Shown: one piece after another, positions 43,030 to 52,728 of the stretch
Layout of the letters: each line of letters opens with the position of its first letter
How positions within the stretch are numbered: the first letter of the stretch is position 1
Source: Hyaloperonospora brassicae
Taxonomy: Eukaryota; Oomycota; Peronosporomycetes; Peronosporales; Peronosporaceae
Direction of reading: 5' to 3'
Length of the DNA stretch: 64,000 nt
Assembly: GCA_947650285.1 (NCBI GenBank)
Contig: CANTFL010001296.1
Location: forward strand, 124,001-188,000
The notes under the pieces: model-generated
The model's input: the letters and a program-made list of their open reading frames with translations, nothing else
Told to the model about the DNA's origin: nothing
The model's database searches: none
Position numbers and translations under genes: made by a program

Positions 43030-44190
43030 ATGTTGGCCGCCTCTGCGAAGCGGCGTCGCGCCTCAAGCAGCGGTGACAAGTACCCACCGGCAGCTCACGA
43101 CTTCCGATCGGTATCCACGAAGTCGCTTCTTTGCTCGGCCGAACGCGACTTATATCAGCCGAGCGTGCCGCCCAATACGCCATTGAACGAGTGTCCGGGC
43201 CAATATGTCGCATTTGAAAGACAGATACAGACGACGCAAGACTTCGACGCCAAGTGTCAAAAATTAGCCCGGTTAATTGCTAATTCTCGACACTTGGTAG
43301 CTTTTACTGGTGCTGGTATCAGTACGTCCGTGGGCATTCCAGACTATCGCGGGGAGCACGGAATCCGTACCAAGCACGTTGGTCGAGCAAAGCAGAAGCG
43401 ACAAAAGACAGACGAAAGGAACAGACAAATGCATAAAAGCACACGGGATGACGACGACGACGCCGGTGAAGTTGAAGTTGAGGCTGTAAACGCTCCAATA
43501 CCGGATTTCAACCTCTTGGTGCCGTCCACGACCCACATGGCGTTGTACGAACTGCATCGATTGGGCTTTCTGAAGCACATTGTGTCTCAGAATGTCGACA
43601 ACTTGCACATAAAAAGTGGCGTGCCCGTCGACGCGTTGACGGAAGTGCACGGAAATGCAACACAGGCCAAATGCGAGACATGTGAGAAGGTTTATGTGAA
43701 GGAGTTTCCGTGGACGGGACTCTGTACTGATTCGAAGTGTGTGAGCACCAAAAGGCCAATGACGCAGCGACTGAGGGCACGAACGCGACATGGCAACGGC
43801 AGGTTGAAAAGAAATGTCGTGGGGTTTGACGAGCCGTTAGGCGATATTGACACGGCCATCGATGAGTGTGAAGCTGCCGATGTGGCTTTGGTACTAGGGA
43901 CTTCGTTGCGCGTGGAGCCCTTTTCGGAGATGGCTGGTGAGTATGCAGGCTCGCTATGTATCGTCAATTTGCAACCGACTATGCCAAAGCTGGACCGTCG
44001 TGCTGAGGAAACAGGTGTGCGGCTGTTTGAGAAGACGGATGTGGTGATGGAGAAGACGATGCAATTTTTACTGAACGACTCTGCGTACCGCATTCCAAAG
44101 TGGACTGGCGAGCACTCGACTTGTGTGTTCGTTCCGGAACATGAGAGCTCAAATCTCGTCAACGTTCTCGCTGGCCGGGTTCTCACCTGA
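43030..44190 (+). CDS. Class IV-type sirtuin (SIRT6/7-like NAD-dependent deacylase)
   Basis: 386 residues from ATG 43030. It removes acyl groups from lysine using NAD. The Rossmann-fold motifs are GAGISTSVGIPDYRG (residues 94-108) and QNVDNLHIKSG. The catalytic His is H207 in EVHGN. A zinc site is formed by Cys215, 218, 232 and 237. GTSLRVEPF and IVNLQPT follow for NAD binding. The RG after GIPDY and the QNVD.LH.KSG form point to SIRT6/7 rather than SIRT1-3. A charged insert at about 117-150 (KQKRQKTDER..., then an Asp run) separates the cofactor loop from the next helix and could act in nuclear localisation. The first 25 residues are basic and Ser-rich. It converges with the myosin gene 150 bp away. 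Confidence 0.93.
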   Translation: MLAASAKRRRASSSGDKYPPAAHDFRSVSTKSLLCSAERDLYQPSVPPNTPLNECPGQYVAFERQIQTTQDFDAKCQKLARLIANSRHLVAFTGAGISTSVGIPDYRGEHGIRTKHVGRAKQKRQKTDERNRQMHKSTRDDDDDAGEVEVEAVNAPIPDFNLLVPSTTHMALYELHRLGFLKHIVSQNVDNLHIKSGVPVDALTEVHGNATQAKCETCEKVYVKEFPWTGLCTDSKCVSTKRPMTQRLRARTRHGNGRLKRNVVGFDEPLGDIDTAIDECEAADVALVLGTSLRVEPFSEMAGEYAGSLCIVNLQPTMPKLDRRAEETGVRLFEKTDVVMEKTMQFLLNDSAYRIPKWTGEHSTCVFVPEHESSNLVNVLAGRVLT

Positions 44191-44337
44191 CGTCGAGGAT
44201 AGTGTCCGGCTGTTAATTTAAACGTGAGATTCTTTCTTGCATTTGCACAGGTGTGTGCGGTGGTGACCATTATCTAAATCGAAACACGGGGTGAATAGAT
44301 CGATATCCTATGTGTTCGGTGTTTCCTGCTATAATCT

Positions 44338-47300
44338 CTACGCCTCATTCATGAGCGCCGTAATTTCTTTATAGTCGGCGATAAGCGCATCCAGTTCATC
44401 CGAATACTTGGTGGTGATGATAATGTCTTCCGTCGGGGCAGCTATATCTGACGCCTTCTTCAAACAAATTTTATACTGTGGGTAGCTGCCGCCGCAGTAC
44501 GCGAGGTCCGCGTATTCGCAGAAACTCAGCATGGAGCCATCACGGCCGAGAATGTGCATGCCGTAACCGTTCACAGCGACGACAAAATAGTTCGGTAGCT
44601 CGATGCCCAAACAATGATTGAGTCCGTTGGCAGAGCCATCGCGCTTCGACCCACGGTTCACCAACTTGGAGGGAAAGAAGCTCGCACCGTACAACCGGTG
44701 GCGCATCACTTCTTCGATGTAGATGCGCTGCATCTCGCTAACAGGAAATAGAGCGTCCTGCTCGTCGAGGAAATTGTCCGTGATCGCATCGAGCACGAGC
44801 TCTGCCCATTCCTCTTCATCGTGCGCGGGCTGCCATTCCTGTGGAAGGTAGTCCAAGACACCCATTCCCAGCATTTCTTCCACCGAATCGGGCGGAACTT
44901 CTTCGCAGTCCACGGCGATAGCCAGTGCCGTAAGCCGGAGCAAGGATTGCTCCTCCAGCACTGGTAAGTTTCCTCGAACAATTTCGTCCTGCACCTGGAT
45001 GTACACGAGACGATCGTACATCTCATCCGAGTACTGCAGCATATATACGGGGTTCAGTCGGATCTTGAGCACGAACCGTACATCGCGTCCACGGATCAAT
45101 TCTTTCTCAAAAATATCGCCAAGGTACATACTAGCGTTCAAGAATGAGGAAGCAGCGATGAATTTGTGGAAGTAGCTCAATGGGAGAGACGAAGAGGAAG
45201 CCGACGCATTTGACACACTAGCAGCGAGTGCTGGCGATGATGGTACTTCTTTGCCGTCGTTGTCATCAGCAGCTGGATCGTTGTTGTCCACATTGGCCGC
45301 TGCAAACGAACTGGTCGTCGACATAGCAACAAAGCTTGATGAGCCATTTTTGCCATGAACAGCGCGTTCAGATATCACTGTGAGGCCCAAGAAGTTGACA
45401 ACGTGATCTTCTAGACCGAGGAAATGGGAGCAAATCTCGATGAGTTGGGCCACGGTGAACTCTGGTGTGACCGGGAAGGCGTCCGCTAACGGAGTGCCAT
45501 CCAGCAACTGAATTGTTGCAAGAAAAGGCGGCCGCGCTTCGTAGCCACGAATCTCGTCAATGCTGGGAATAAAACCCGTTGCCCCGTTCGCCAGTAGGTG
45601 CTCCAACTTTTTTAGCGAATAGGCCGCAAAATTGCGCACAAGTCGCCAGAAACTATTGGATTCGGCGATCTGTGCCTTCAAGAACATCAACACATACTTC
45701 TGAAGTGCCAGTGATGGCGGAAAAGAAGTCGTGCACATAGCAAAAAGCGACCAACCGCGAATGCTGCTGTCTCGTTTCGGATTCTTCGTCAGCTGCTTCA
45801 TCAGTTGCAGGTAGATTTCGTCCACGAGACAAGGCTTCACGAGCCCGATCTGGAGGATATAATGCGCAAGCATTTCACGGTAAAATACGATGCGATCACG
45901 CATGTACCCTAGAATGCACCGATTTATCGAAAGTGCCATTTTCCCTGCAGATGCAGACTGAGATGCAACCTCGTCCGGGTTGTCATCAAGCACGGACAAG
46001 CTCCGCGAGATAGCACGACTCTCCCAGCATAGTTTATTGGCAAGAACGCGTTCCGACTGAGCGTTAAAACCACGCAGGTTATCGAAATGGCAAAATGCCA
46101 ATGCATCCTTTTCCACACCTCGTTTGTTGTCTCGTGAGTTGTTGACGCTCTCATCTTCGCCAGAAGCACCTGGCCACTCCATTGTACCGCAGCGTGGACT
46201 CTCACCGTCGCCTTGAATGCTGCTACATGAACTGTCGTTACAAGTTAGAGAACCATTCCCATTTAACTGTAAACGGTCACCGGTGACCACAGATCTTCTT
46301 CGTACTTTCACCATCTTGTTTTCAGCTTTCACCAGTAGGCGTTCATGTACGCCGGCTTCTCTTGCAGCTTGAATACTAAGCTCCAGCGCTCCTATGGACG
46401 CTTCATCTGTGGAAAGCGCCACGGTCGATTCCAAGCGAGCAGCAGCGGCAACGCGGGTCTCCAAACTCTGTTGCATCTTGCTTGCTATCTCGAGCACACG
46501 TTTGCGTTCAGCGTCATCGTATATAATCCCGTTTTCACCATTCAGCGAACTCGAGAATTCATCAATCTCAGCAGATAGAAGTTGCACAGCGTCTTCGCGA
46601 ATTTCGGCGTTTGCCTCTACTCGCCGAGTCAAAAACTGAATAGTCGCGTGCAGTCCATCCTGGGCAGAAGTCCCATCGGCGGCATTTTCACTGTCCTTCG
46701 TATTTTGAAGTAGCGAGTATCTGTCAAACAACGCAGCAAACAGCGGCGAGCAGAATCCTGTACTAATGGACCTCCCTAATTCGTGTTCTACGACCTTAGG
46801 GTCTTCTGCATTAAGTGCATGACTTAGAGCATCTTCGACGCTAGCCACTTGCTGCAATCGAGCTATCTTGGCTTCATATGCAGCTTCCAAACACGCTGGA
46901 ATAGAGGGTCGTACATGGTCCAAATCGCCAACATGACGAGCCTCCCAAATCAGCAGGAACGCTTCAATTGATGCTAACCCCAGCGCATCCTTCTCTTTCT
47001 TTGCAAGGATGCTCGCCTTCGGAGATGAGATTTTTGATACTGCAACAGGAGCTGGAGTAGGCGTGTCTTCCGAGGCAGCAGTAGCCGCAAGCAACCTGTC
47101 TCGCTCACGCTCAGCGTTTTTTAGATTGAAGTCCCACTTCGCTAAACCAACTTCCACTGCAACTTCGATCGCTTCCGATAGTAGCTCAATATCTTGTGAG
47201 ATCTTTGCTACTGCCAGGAATTTCACTATTTGCTTCCGCTCGGTATGGGCATTTGCAGAAACGACTTGGGTTTCAATCAGACGCTCAGCATCCGACGTTC

Positions 47301-50300
47301 TAGGGTCCCCATCAGGAACACCAAGCAACTTCAATCGGGCCAACACCTTCTCCACCGCAATAACGTTTTCATCATCCAGAGCCTTATGAAGAGCAGCAAA
47401 TAGATTTGTTATGGTCGTGGAACCGGATGCTGTTTCTTCCTCCACCTTTACCTCAACCTCCTCTTCTTTCTCGTCCACCTCCACGTCTTCAGCAGCATTA
47501 TCGGTGTCAGTAGAAACCGCACGGAGAGTGTCAACGAGGGCTGGCAGCTTGGCCTCAACACCTAGCCTCAACGCTTTGGCTGCGGGTCCCAGTAACTTGT
47601 TCAAAACAACAGAACCATCATCACTTGTCACAACGGACGAGAGAGCGTGCGTCACAGCCTCCGTCACACTCTTCTCCTCAAGAGCCCGGATGATCATCAT
47701 GGTAGCAAGTTTCCTTTCCAACGACTCCACTGAGGGCTCATCTAACGTAGCCAGATACCCCATTAGTGCTTCTGGGTCATTAGCAATCATTGACGATCGG
47801 AGCTTCTTGTTGACCGCTGCAATTCTCTCTGCCTTTTGTTTCTGGAGTTCTACAATGCTTTTGCTTTTCCTGCGCAAATGGTCTACAGCTAGCCACGGGG
47901 AGTTCTTTTCGGCGACTCGTACGGCATACTCCATCAACGCGGGGTGTCCGATTCGAGTGGCATCTGCGATAATGGATTTCACATATTCCTCCTCATCCAG
48001 ACGTGTGATAAGCTCCCGAGCTTCGTTTAGCGCGCGAATGCCCTCTGACGCACGGTTCCCTACAATTTGTTTACAGTTTGCAAGATGCTGAATGATATCG
48101 TTCTGATCACGCTGAGCGATGGCTTCACGCAAACCCCGCATAACGTACAGTAGTCGCGCAGACTTTTTGCGAAATCCGCCACGAAGCATGTTTCGCTGGA
48201 TCATTGTCGCGCACGCATTTAAATACAAAAAACGAGCCTTTTCCAGTTTTTTCCATTGGTGACTGGTCAAATACACCTTGGTCGTCCCAACCACAAATTT
48301 TTCTTCTTCCAATACACCAATAGCGGACAACGAACGCAAGAGCGACTCCAAGGTACCACGGTGACCACACACGTTTTTGTATCGCCTAAAAAAATGACCA
48401 TAAGTTAAGCGCACAGTAAAAACAAAGCGACTCGCTTGCATCAGCTCTACCAGGTGGTTATCGCGGATTTGTCTCATCACATAGGCGGAGTCAAACACCC
48501 CTTCTTTGAGCTCCTCGTTTGGCTTCACGCAAACAAGAAAGTTTTTGCCAGTGTGATTCAGCGCATGCAGCAGGGCATCTGCTTGATTGCTTATATTTGT
48601 CGCTGAACTTTCACCCGCAACTTTGGACTCTTTTGCTGAGCTGATTGAGTTTCGAAACTTAGACGAAGTGCTCCCTCGCTGGGCAGCTTGTTTTGACGCC
48701 TTTTCGGCGGAAGCCGCAGCCATTTGAGCCGCGCCGACAGCGTGTAGGACAGCATTCTTTGATGACTGCATTATTGCTGCACACGTCGACGATATGCTGA
48801 GAGCATTCTTGGCAGAGAGCCCTTTCCCAGTGTATGTAACCTTGCCACAGTGATGCTGGACGATGAACAGCAGACGCCAGTCTTTCGAAGGTGCCAAGTA
48901 GTTGTTCGTTGTATGAGCGCCCATATTCGGCCGTGACAACCCACCCAAACCTTCATTACCAGAAAACAGTTTGTTCACGAATTCCTCATCATTCGGAGAT
49001 CGCACCGTTGCGTTTTCGGTCAACAGCTCGAAAAGTCCATAGGGCTTGTCCTCGAACAACGAAAGACACTTTTCCTGCTCAGAGGTTATTTCCACGTTAG
49101 AATGCGCAGCCAGTCGGTTCTCCACTTGTTGCGACTCATCTTCGAGGTCCGACAAACTTATTGACAGCGTGTTTTGTACGTAAAAGTGATGCACCTTTTC
49201 ACTCCAGTAGTTGAAGCACAATTGATCAAAGCTGTTTTGTGACGGCTCCAGATTCTCAAAGCCAACCATGTCCAGCACGTGAACGCCTTGTGAGTTGATC
49301 ACGATGTTCGATTTTTCGTAGCGGTCGAAGATGCCACCCAAAATGCCGTTCAGTGTATCAACGAGGAAATTAAACAGCGATTCGTATAAACTTCGAATGA
49401 AAGTGTCACGTGCTCTACGTGCTTGATGGACGGTCACCACCTTCAACGACGACACTGTTTTACTACCGTCCTTCGAGAAGAACTGGCGCGTGCGGAAATA
49501 ATTGTCCAAAACCACAGGCTCTACCTCCAGGAGCTTTGCAGCGAGTAGAATCTGGGCTGGATCCTTCAAAGCACACGAATGGGCGTCACTTACTGTCGTA
49601 CAATTCACACTGCTTAGAGACTTGCCGCCCTCGGGATCAGAAGCAAAGTCCACATTTCCAAGGTGCAACAACGCTGCCACAATGCGCACAATCTCTACAC
49701 GTTGGTTCTTGCGAATGCGCAGAGCTGAAAAGCTGGACATGAGGTCTCGGTAGTCGCGAGCATCGAAAACAAAGTTCGTGAGATCAGAGTCCGTTCGCTT
49801 TAGTAAATCAAATTCATCCATGCCCTTATTCAGTTCCAGCAAATCACGAAGCGTAGGGTCGTGTTGCACACCAGCTAATATCTGATAGAAAATGTGGAAG
49901 TTGCGCTCGTGGCTCTTGCAGTCAACAATGCGTGACTTCTCAAAGTAATGGGTCGTGAAACCACCTCCGATCACGTAGCCGTGCTTACTAAACTCAACTG
50001 ATATCATCTTGGCAAAACGCGAAGAGTTTGGGTTCAAAGGTGTAGCAGCGTTCCCAAAAGCCTCCAATATCGTAAACGCATGCAGGATCTGCTGACCAAC
50101 CGGATGTAGCGCATTGGAATCGCTTTCCGAATCCTTTCGTGAAAGTGCGCTATCCCCAATCTCGCACAAATACTGCACAATCAGTTTTGCCGCCTCTGAC
50201 TTTCCAGCACCCATGCCACCGAGTAAAATCACAGCTTGGTCTTCTCCTGCATCCTGCATACAACGCAGCGCATTCTGCGCAAGTGCAAACACATGAGGTG

Positions 50301-51303
50301 GGGCGTCATTCACCGTATCTTTCTCGTAAAACGGTGTCTGCTCTCTGCTTTTATTGTAAGCCTGCATGTGATCCGGCGTGTAAATCGGCAACGGGACTAC
50401 GGGGTTCACTCCTACCAGGACTCGGTCGACCCACGTATACACCTGCTCCATGCGATACCTTGCGCGCAACGTATACAGCACGACATTCTCCAGCTGTTCG
50501 GACGTGAATGTCTCGGTCCGTCCTGTATCGCCCTGTACGACGACACAAAATACAAAAGACGGCAGAAGCAACAGGAGCAAACAAACGATTATTGTAAGCA
50601 CAAATGGCCAAACAGACCCTCCTGAACAAACAAAGGTACGCACGTTTGTCGACATGAGCGGCACTGTACTCAAGTCATGCAGCTCGACTGCTAGCAGCTG
50701 TTTCGGGTGATGGCAAGCGGGTAACCTCACGACCGGTCGGTCACGGAGAGCACGTTCCTCGCCGTCCTCCGTGTGAACGACCGTCACTTGCTGCTCCTGC
50801 TCCAGCTCGTTGTCAAAAACAAACCCCACGCGCACGATGACGGCTGACGTGCAGACGCCGCTCTCGTCGCAGACCCATACAAAATCGCCTTCTTCGGTCG
50901 TGGAAGGGCTTTTGCTGCTGTGGATGCTGCTCGCTCCGTCTGCAGACGGTGCACTTGATAGTGAAGAAGCGTGGGGAGACTTCCGGTCGTCGCTGCTGGG
51001 GCAGAAGCTGTCGGGGCGCTGCTTGTCGTTGGTGCGGGGCGCGTCTACCGCACTCATGCTCCGACTTGTCGCGCTTTGGAAGTTGGTGCTTGGCCCGCCT
51101 CGAGGCCGCTGATTGGATAAAATGAAGATCGCTCGCGACATCGAGAACGGAAGAGGTGCGCCCGGACAACAGCTGGTGCGGCGCTGTGTCACAAAACTGG
51201 TGTATAGAGGAAATAGAGCCGTGTGGTGACGTGCCAGCGTCGACAGCTGGGGCTTCGACCCAAGTGTCGCTCCCACTGATTCGTCGAAAAGCGCTCCTGA
51301 CAT
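44338..51303 (-). CDS. MyTH4-FERM myosin with an in-frame intron
   Basis: An open frame of 2,321 codons from ATG 51303; Met55 (51141) and Met83 (51057) are alternative starts. Removing a 111-nt in-frame GT-AG intron (50643-50533) leaves 2,284 residues. In uncorrected numbering: an SH3-like GDFVWV region (about 139-190), then the motor with P-loop GGMGAGKSE (362-370, against the usual GESGAGKTE), switch I NPNSSRFAKM, switch II DMVGFE and LVCVKPNEE. An IQ-like motif (ATMIQRNMLRGGFRKK) follows. A ~600-residue helical and acidic middle comes next, then MyTH4 (MRDRIVFYREMLAHYIL... to SIRGWSLFAMC) and a FERM-like end (VAQLIEICSHFLGLEDHVV). MyTH4-FERM myosins carry cargo on actin and link to membranes or microtubules. 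The exact class is not assigned. Confidence 0.93.
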   Translation of the reverse strand: MSGALFDESVGATLGSKPQLSTLARHHTALFPLYTSFVTQRRTSCCPGAPLPFSMSRAIFILSNQRPRGGPSTNFQSATSRSMSAVDAPRTNDKQRPDSFCPSSDDRKSPHASSLSSAPSADGASSIHSSKSPSTTEEGDFVWVCDESGVCTSAVIVRVGFVFDNELEQEQQVTVVHTEDGEERALRDRPVVRLPACHHPKQLLAVELHDLSTVPLMSTNVRTFVCSGGSVWPFVLTIIVCLLLLLLPSFVFCVVVQGDTGRTETFTSEQLENVVLYTLRARYRMEQVYTWVDRVLVGVNPVVPLPIYTPDHMQAYNKSREQTPFYEKDTVNDAPPHVFALAQNALRCMQDAGEDQAVILLGGMGAGKSEAAKLIVQYLCEIGDSALSRKDSESDSNALHPVGQQILHAFTILEAFGNAATPLNPNSSRFAKMISVEFSKHGYVIGGGFTTHYFEKSRIVDCKSHERNFHIFYQILAGVQHDPTLRDLLELNKGMDEFDLLKRTDSDLTNFVFDARDYRDLMSSFSALRIRKNQRVEIVRIVAALLHLGNVDFASDPEGGKSLSSVNCTTVSDAHSCALKDPAQILLAAKLLEVEPVVLDNYFRTRQFFSKDGSKTVSSLKVVTVHQARRARDTFIRSLYESLFNFLVDTLNGILGGIFDRYEKSNIVINSQGVHVLDMVGFENLEPSQNSFDQLCFNYWSEKVHHFYVQNTLSISLSDLEDESQQVENRLAAHSNVEITSEQEKCLSLFEDKPYGLFELLTENATVRSPNDEEFVNKLFSGNEGLGGLSRPNMGAHTTNNYLAPSKDWRLLFIVQHHCGKVTYTGKGLSAKNALSISSTCAAIMQSSKNAVLHAVGAAQMAAASAEKASKQAAQRGSTSSKFRNSISSAKESKVAGESSATNISNQADALLHALNHTGKNFLVCVKPNEELKEGVFDSAYVMRQIRDNHLVELMQASRFVFTVRLTYGHFFRRYKNVCGHRGTLESLLRSLSAIGVLEEEKFVVGTTKVYLTSHQWKKLEKARFLYLNACATMIQRNMLRGGFRKKSARLLYVMRGLREAIAQRDQNDIIQHLANCKQIVGNRASEGIRALNEARELITRLDEEEYVKSIIADATRIGHPALMEYAVRVAEKNSPWLAVDHLRRKSKSIVELQKQKAERIAAVNKKLRSSMIANDPEALMGYLATLDEPSVESLERKLATMMIIRALEEKSVTEAVTHALSSVVTSDDGSVVLNKLLGPAAKALRLGVEAKLPALVDTLRAVSTDTDNAAEDVEVDEKEEEVEVKVEEETASGSTTITNLFAALHKALDDENVIAVEKVLARLKLLGVPDGDPRTSDAERLIETQVVSANAHTERKQIVKFLAVAKISQDIELLSEAIEVAVEVGLAKWDFNLKNAERERDRLLAATAASEDTPTPAPVAVSKISSPKASILAKKEKDALGLASIEAFLLIWEARHVGDLDHVRPSIPACLEAAYEAKIARLQQVASVEDALSHALNAEDPKVVEHELGRSISTGFCSPLFAALFDRYSLLQNTKDSENAADGTSAQDGLHATIQFLTRRVEANAEIREDAVQLLSAEIDEFSSSLNGENGIIYDDAERKRVLEIASKMQQSLETRVAAAARLESTVALSTDEASIGALELSIQAAREAGVHERLLVKAENKMVKVRRRSVVTGDRLQLNGNGSLTCNDSSCSSIQGDGESPRCGTMEWPGASGEDESVNNSRDNKRGVEKDALAFCHFDNLRGFNAQSERVLANKLCWESRAISRSLSVLDDNPDEVASQSASAGKMALSINRCILGYMRDRIVFYREMLAHYILQIGLVKPCLVDEIYLQLMKQLTKNPKRDSSIRGWSLFAMCTTSFPPSLALQKYVLMFLKAQIAESNSFWRLVRNFAAYSLKKLEHLLANGATGFIPSIDEIRGYEARPPFLATIQLLDGTPLADAFPVTPEFTVAQLIEICSHFLGLEDHVVNFLGLTVISERAVHGKNGSSSFVAMSTTSSFAAANVDNNDPAADDNDGKEVPSSPALAASVSNASASSSSLPLSYFHKFIAASSFLNASMYLGDIFEKELIRGRDVRFVLKIRLNPVYMLQYSDEMYDRLVYIQVQDEIVRGNLPVLEEQSLLRLTALAIAVDCEEVPPDSVEEMLGMGVLDYLPQEWQPAHDEEEWAELVLDAITDNFLDEQDALFPVSEMQRIYIEEVMRHRLYGASFFPSKLVNRGSKRDGSANGLNHCLGIELPNYFVVAVNGYGMHILGRDGSMLSFCEYADLAYCGGSYPQYKICLKKASDIAAPTEDIIITTKYSDELDALIADYKEITALMNEA
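50533..50643 (-). other. In-frame intron in the myosin gene
   Basis: On the minus strand the segment starts GTGCGT, ends with GTACAG and is 111 nt long, in phase 0 with no stop. If it were translated it would add 37 residues containing a strongly hydrophobic run (LTIIVCLLLLLLPSFVF) in the middle of the motor domain just before the conserved LRARYRMEQVYTWVD region. Myosins have no membrane helix there. Removing it joins STN to GDTGRTETF. Confidence 0.85.
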
Positions 51304-51469
51304 TCCAGCGAATAAGCAGCCGCGACAGACGACGAGTCCGCCGCGTCACTTGCGTCCGCGCGCTGGATCTCCGTCCCGTCCTTAGTTTACTACGCCCCAC
51401 CCACCCCACCCCCGGCCACCCATTCTTCTACTAGTTTCGAACACGCATCGTTCTTCCACGTGGTTGAAC
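51304..51469. promoter_or_regulatory. Short divergent promoter region of myosin and thioredoxin
   Basis: 166 bp between the myosin ATG at 51303 and the thioredoxin ATG at 51470, or up to ~410 bp if the myosin starts at Met83. CACCC-rich (ccccacccaccccaccccc, about 51396-51415). No defined site can be named. Confidence 0.4.
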
Positions 51470-51787
51470 ATGGCCACCGCTATCCAGACGCCGGAGGAGT
51501 TCCACGCGGCCATCGGCGAGAAGCAGCTGACGGTTGTGCAGTTTTCGGCACCGTGGTGCGGCGGGTGCAAGATGGTGGCGCCCAAGGTCGCTAAGCTAAT
51601 GGAGTCCGAGTTCCCCCAGGTCAAGTTCCTCAAAGTGAGCGCAGAAGAACTGGAAGAGTTCTGCGAAGAGATTGGTGTCGACAGCTTTCCCACTTTTCGC
51701 GTGTACAAGAACGGTGACGTCGTGGCGTCGTACGTGAGCTCGAAGTTCGAGAAAGTGGAGGAGTTTATTCGTACCAACGCGCAATAA
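51470..51787 (+). CDS. TRX: Thioredoxin with a CGGC active site
   Basis: 105 residues from ATG 51470; a TTG two codons upstream is not the start. A classic single thioredoxin domain: VVQFSAPWCGGCKMVAP with the redox pair spaced CGGC rather than the usual CGPC, the cis-Pro in SFPTFRVYKNG, and the C-terminal helix. No targeting peptide, so probably cytosolic. It reduces disulfides with thioredoxin reductase. The Pro-to-Gly change in the active site should shift redox potential; it occurs in some atypical thioredoxins. An AATAAA-like signal (gcaaaataaag) follows 17-25 bases after the stop. Confidence 0.95.
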   Translation: MATAIQTPEEFHAAIGEKQLTVVQFSAPWCGGCKMVAPKVAKLMESEFPQVKFLKVSAEELEEFCEEIGVDSFPTFRVYKNGDVVASYVSSKFEKVEEFIRTNAQ

Positions 51788-52115
51788 GCGCGGGTGTGGA
51801 GCAAAATAAAGATTCGCTTTTGCATGGTGCGTTTTGTAATCGAAGAGTAGATAGAACTGCGTGCAACTTGTGGCGGACAATCCGTGCACAGCCTTTATTG
51901 TCGAGCGCCACACACTGATGAACGTCGTCGCTGCATTGATTGCGTCCCTCAATGAGAACACTTCTTGCACCATTGTAAGATTTTTTTCAGTCAGAGGTTC
52001 ATATGTCAAATTTTGCAAGAAGTGATAAAAAAACTGTTCATCCATAATAGTTGTAAGGGAAAATAAAAAAGATGCCCCATTTAATCACGAAGATAAAAAA
52101 ATGTTCCAGATAATT
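51788..52115. other. Thioredoxin 3' flank and edge of the repeat block
   Basis: No gene called. A minus-strand frame started by an ATG at 52045 (MDEQFFYHFLQNLTYEPLTEK) looks protein-like for about 60 codons but then runs into the thioredoxin gene in antisense. An additional partial copy of the ggaaaataaaaa motif lies at about 52060-52075. Confidence 0.4.
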
Positions 52116-52144
52116 GGAAAATAAAAAATGCCCCACGTCCTAGT
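52116..52144 (+). repeat. Left member of a short inverted repeat pair
   Basis: Sequence ggaaaataaaaaatgcccca then cgtcctagt. It matches the reverse complement of 59246-59276 with about three differences. The pair encloses the CAA/CAG tracts and the copia element, so it may be the ends of an older, non-autonomous element. Confidence 0.55.
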
Positions 52145-52336
52145 TTGACGAATACGTTTAAGGCATCATCGCACGTTTCCTCCCTGATATAGGCCTGCAT
52201 ACGACGAAGCCTGCAGACACTGAAGCCATCAATAAGAGCTAAACAGAAAGGATCGATTCATTGGGGTCTATTGATATGATTATGTGTTTTTACGTATCAA
52301 AACTGTTAAGCAGGAAGGGAATGCAATCCCACAAGT

Positions 52337-52477
52337 AAAACAACATTATTAGCAACAGCAGCACCTACAACAACATCAGCAGCAGCAATAGCAGTGGTAG
52401 CATCAACAATAGATACTCAAACGCCAACAGCAACCGCATCACCTACAACAACAACAGCAGCAGCAGCAGCAGTAGCA
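52337..52477. repeat. CAA/CAG-rich simple repeat
   Basis: Irregular caa, cag and cta triplets. Part of it (atagatactcaaac ... cacctacaacaa) recurs just right of the copia element at 58860-58910, so the element sits in or between copies of one repeat array. Confidence 0.8.
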
Positions 52478-52681
52478 GTTCGAACTTCAACTCACAAAGT
52501 GGGACTACCACCAAGGCCCCAGATCCTCAGAACATTCCTTGAGTTATTCATGACGCCTCAACGAGCGTCATGATTCACTGCATGCAGTTCATTAGAAGCA
52601 CACACAATGCTTAAAACATCCTGGAATATTCCCTCACGGGAATGATACACGTTTTTCCTCACCAAAGTCGTCTGCCAACTG
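52478..52681 (+). repeat. 5' LTR of the copia element
   Basis: Begins gttcgaacttcaactc and ends tctgccaactg. About 94% identical to the 3' LTR by eye count. The sequence following it, tttctgagcccaacacc, should contain the primer-binding site, but the tRNA is not identified. Confidence 0.9.
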
Positions 52682-52728
52682 TTTCTGAGCCCAACACCTT
52701 TTCCCAGAGCTAAAAGGAGAAGGAAGTC

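Noticed and set aside
50533..50643. Transmembrane helix in the myosin
   Set aside because: Better explained as a 111-nt in-frame GT-AG intron, since it interrupts a conserved motor region.
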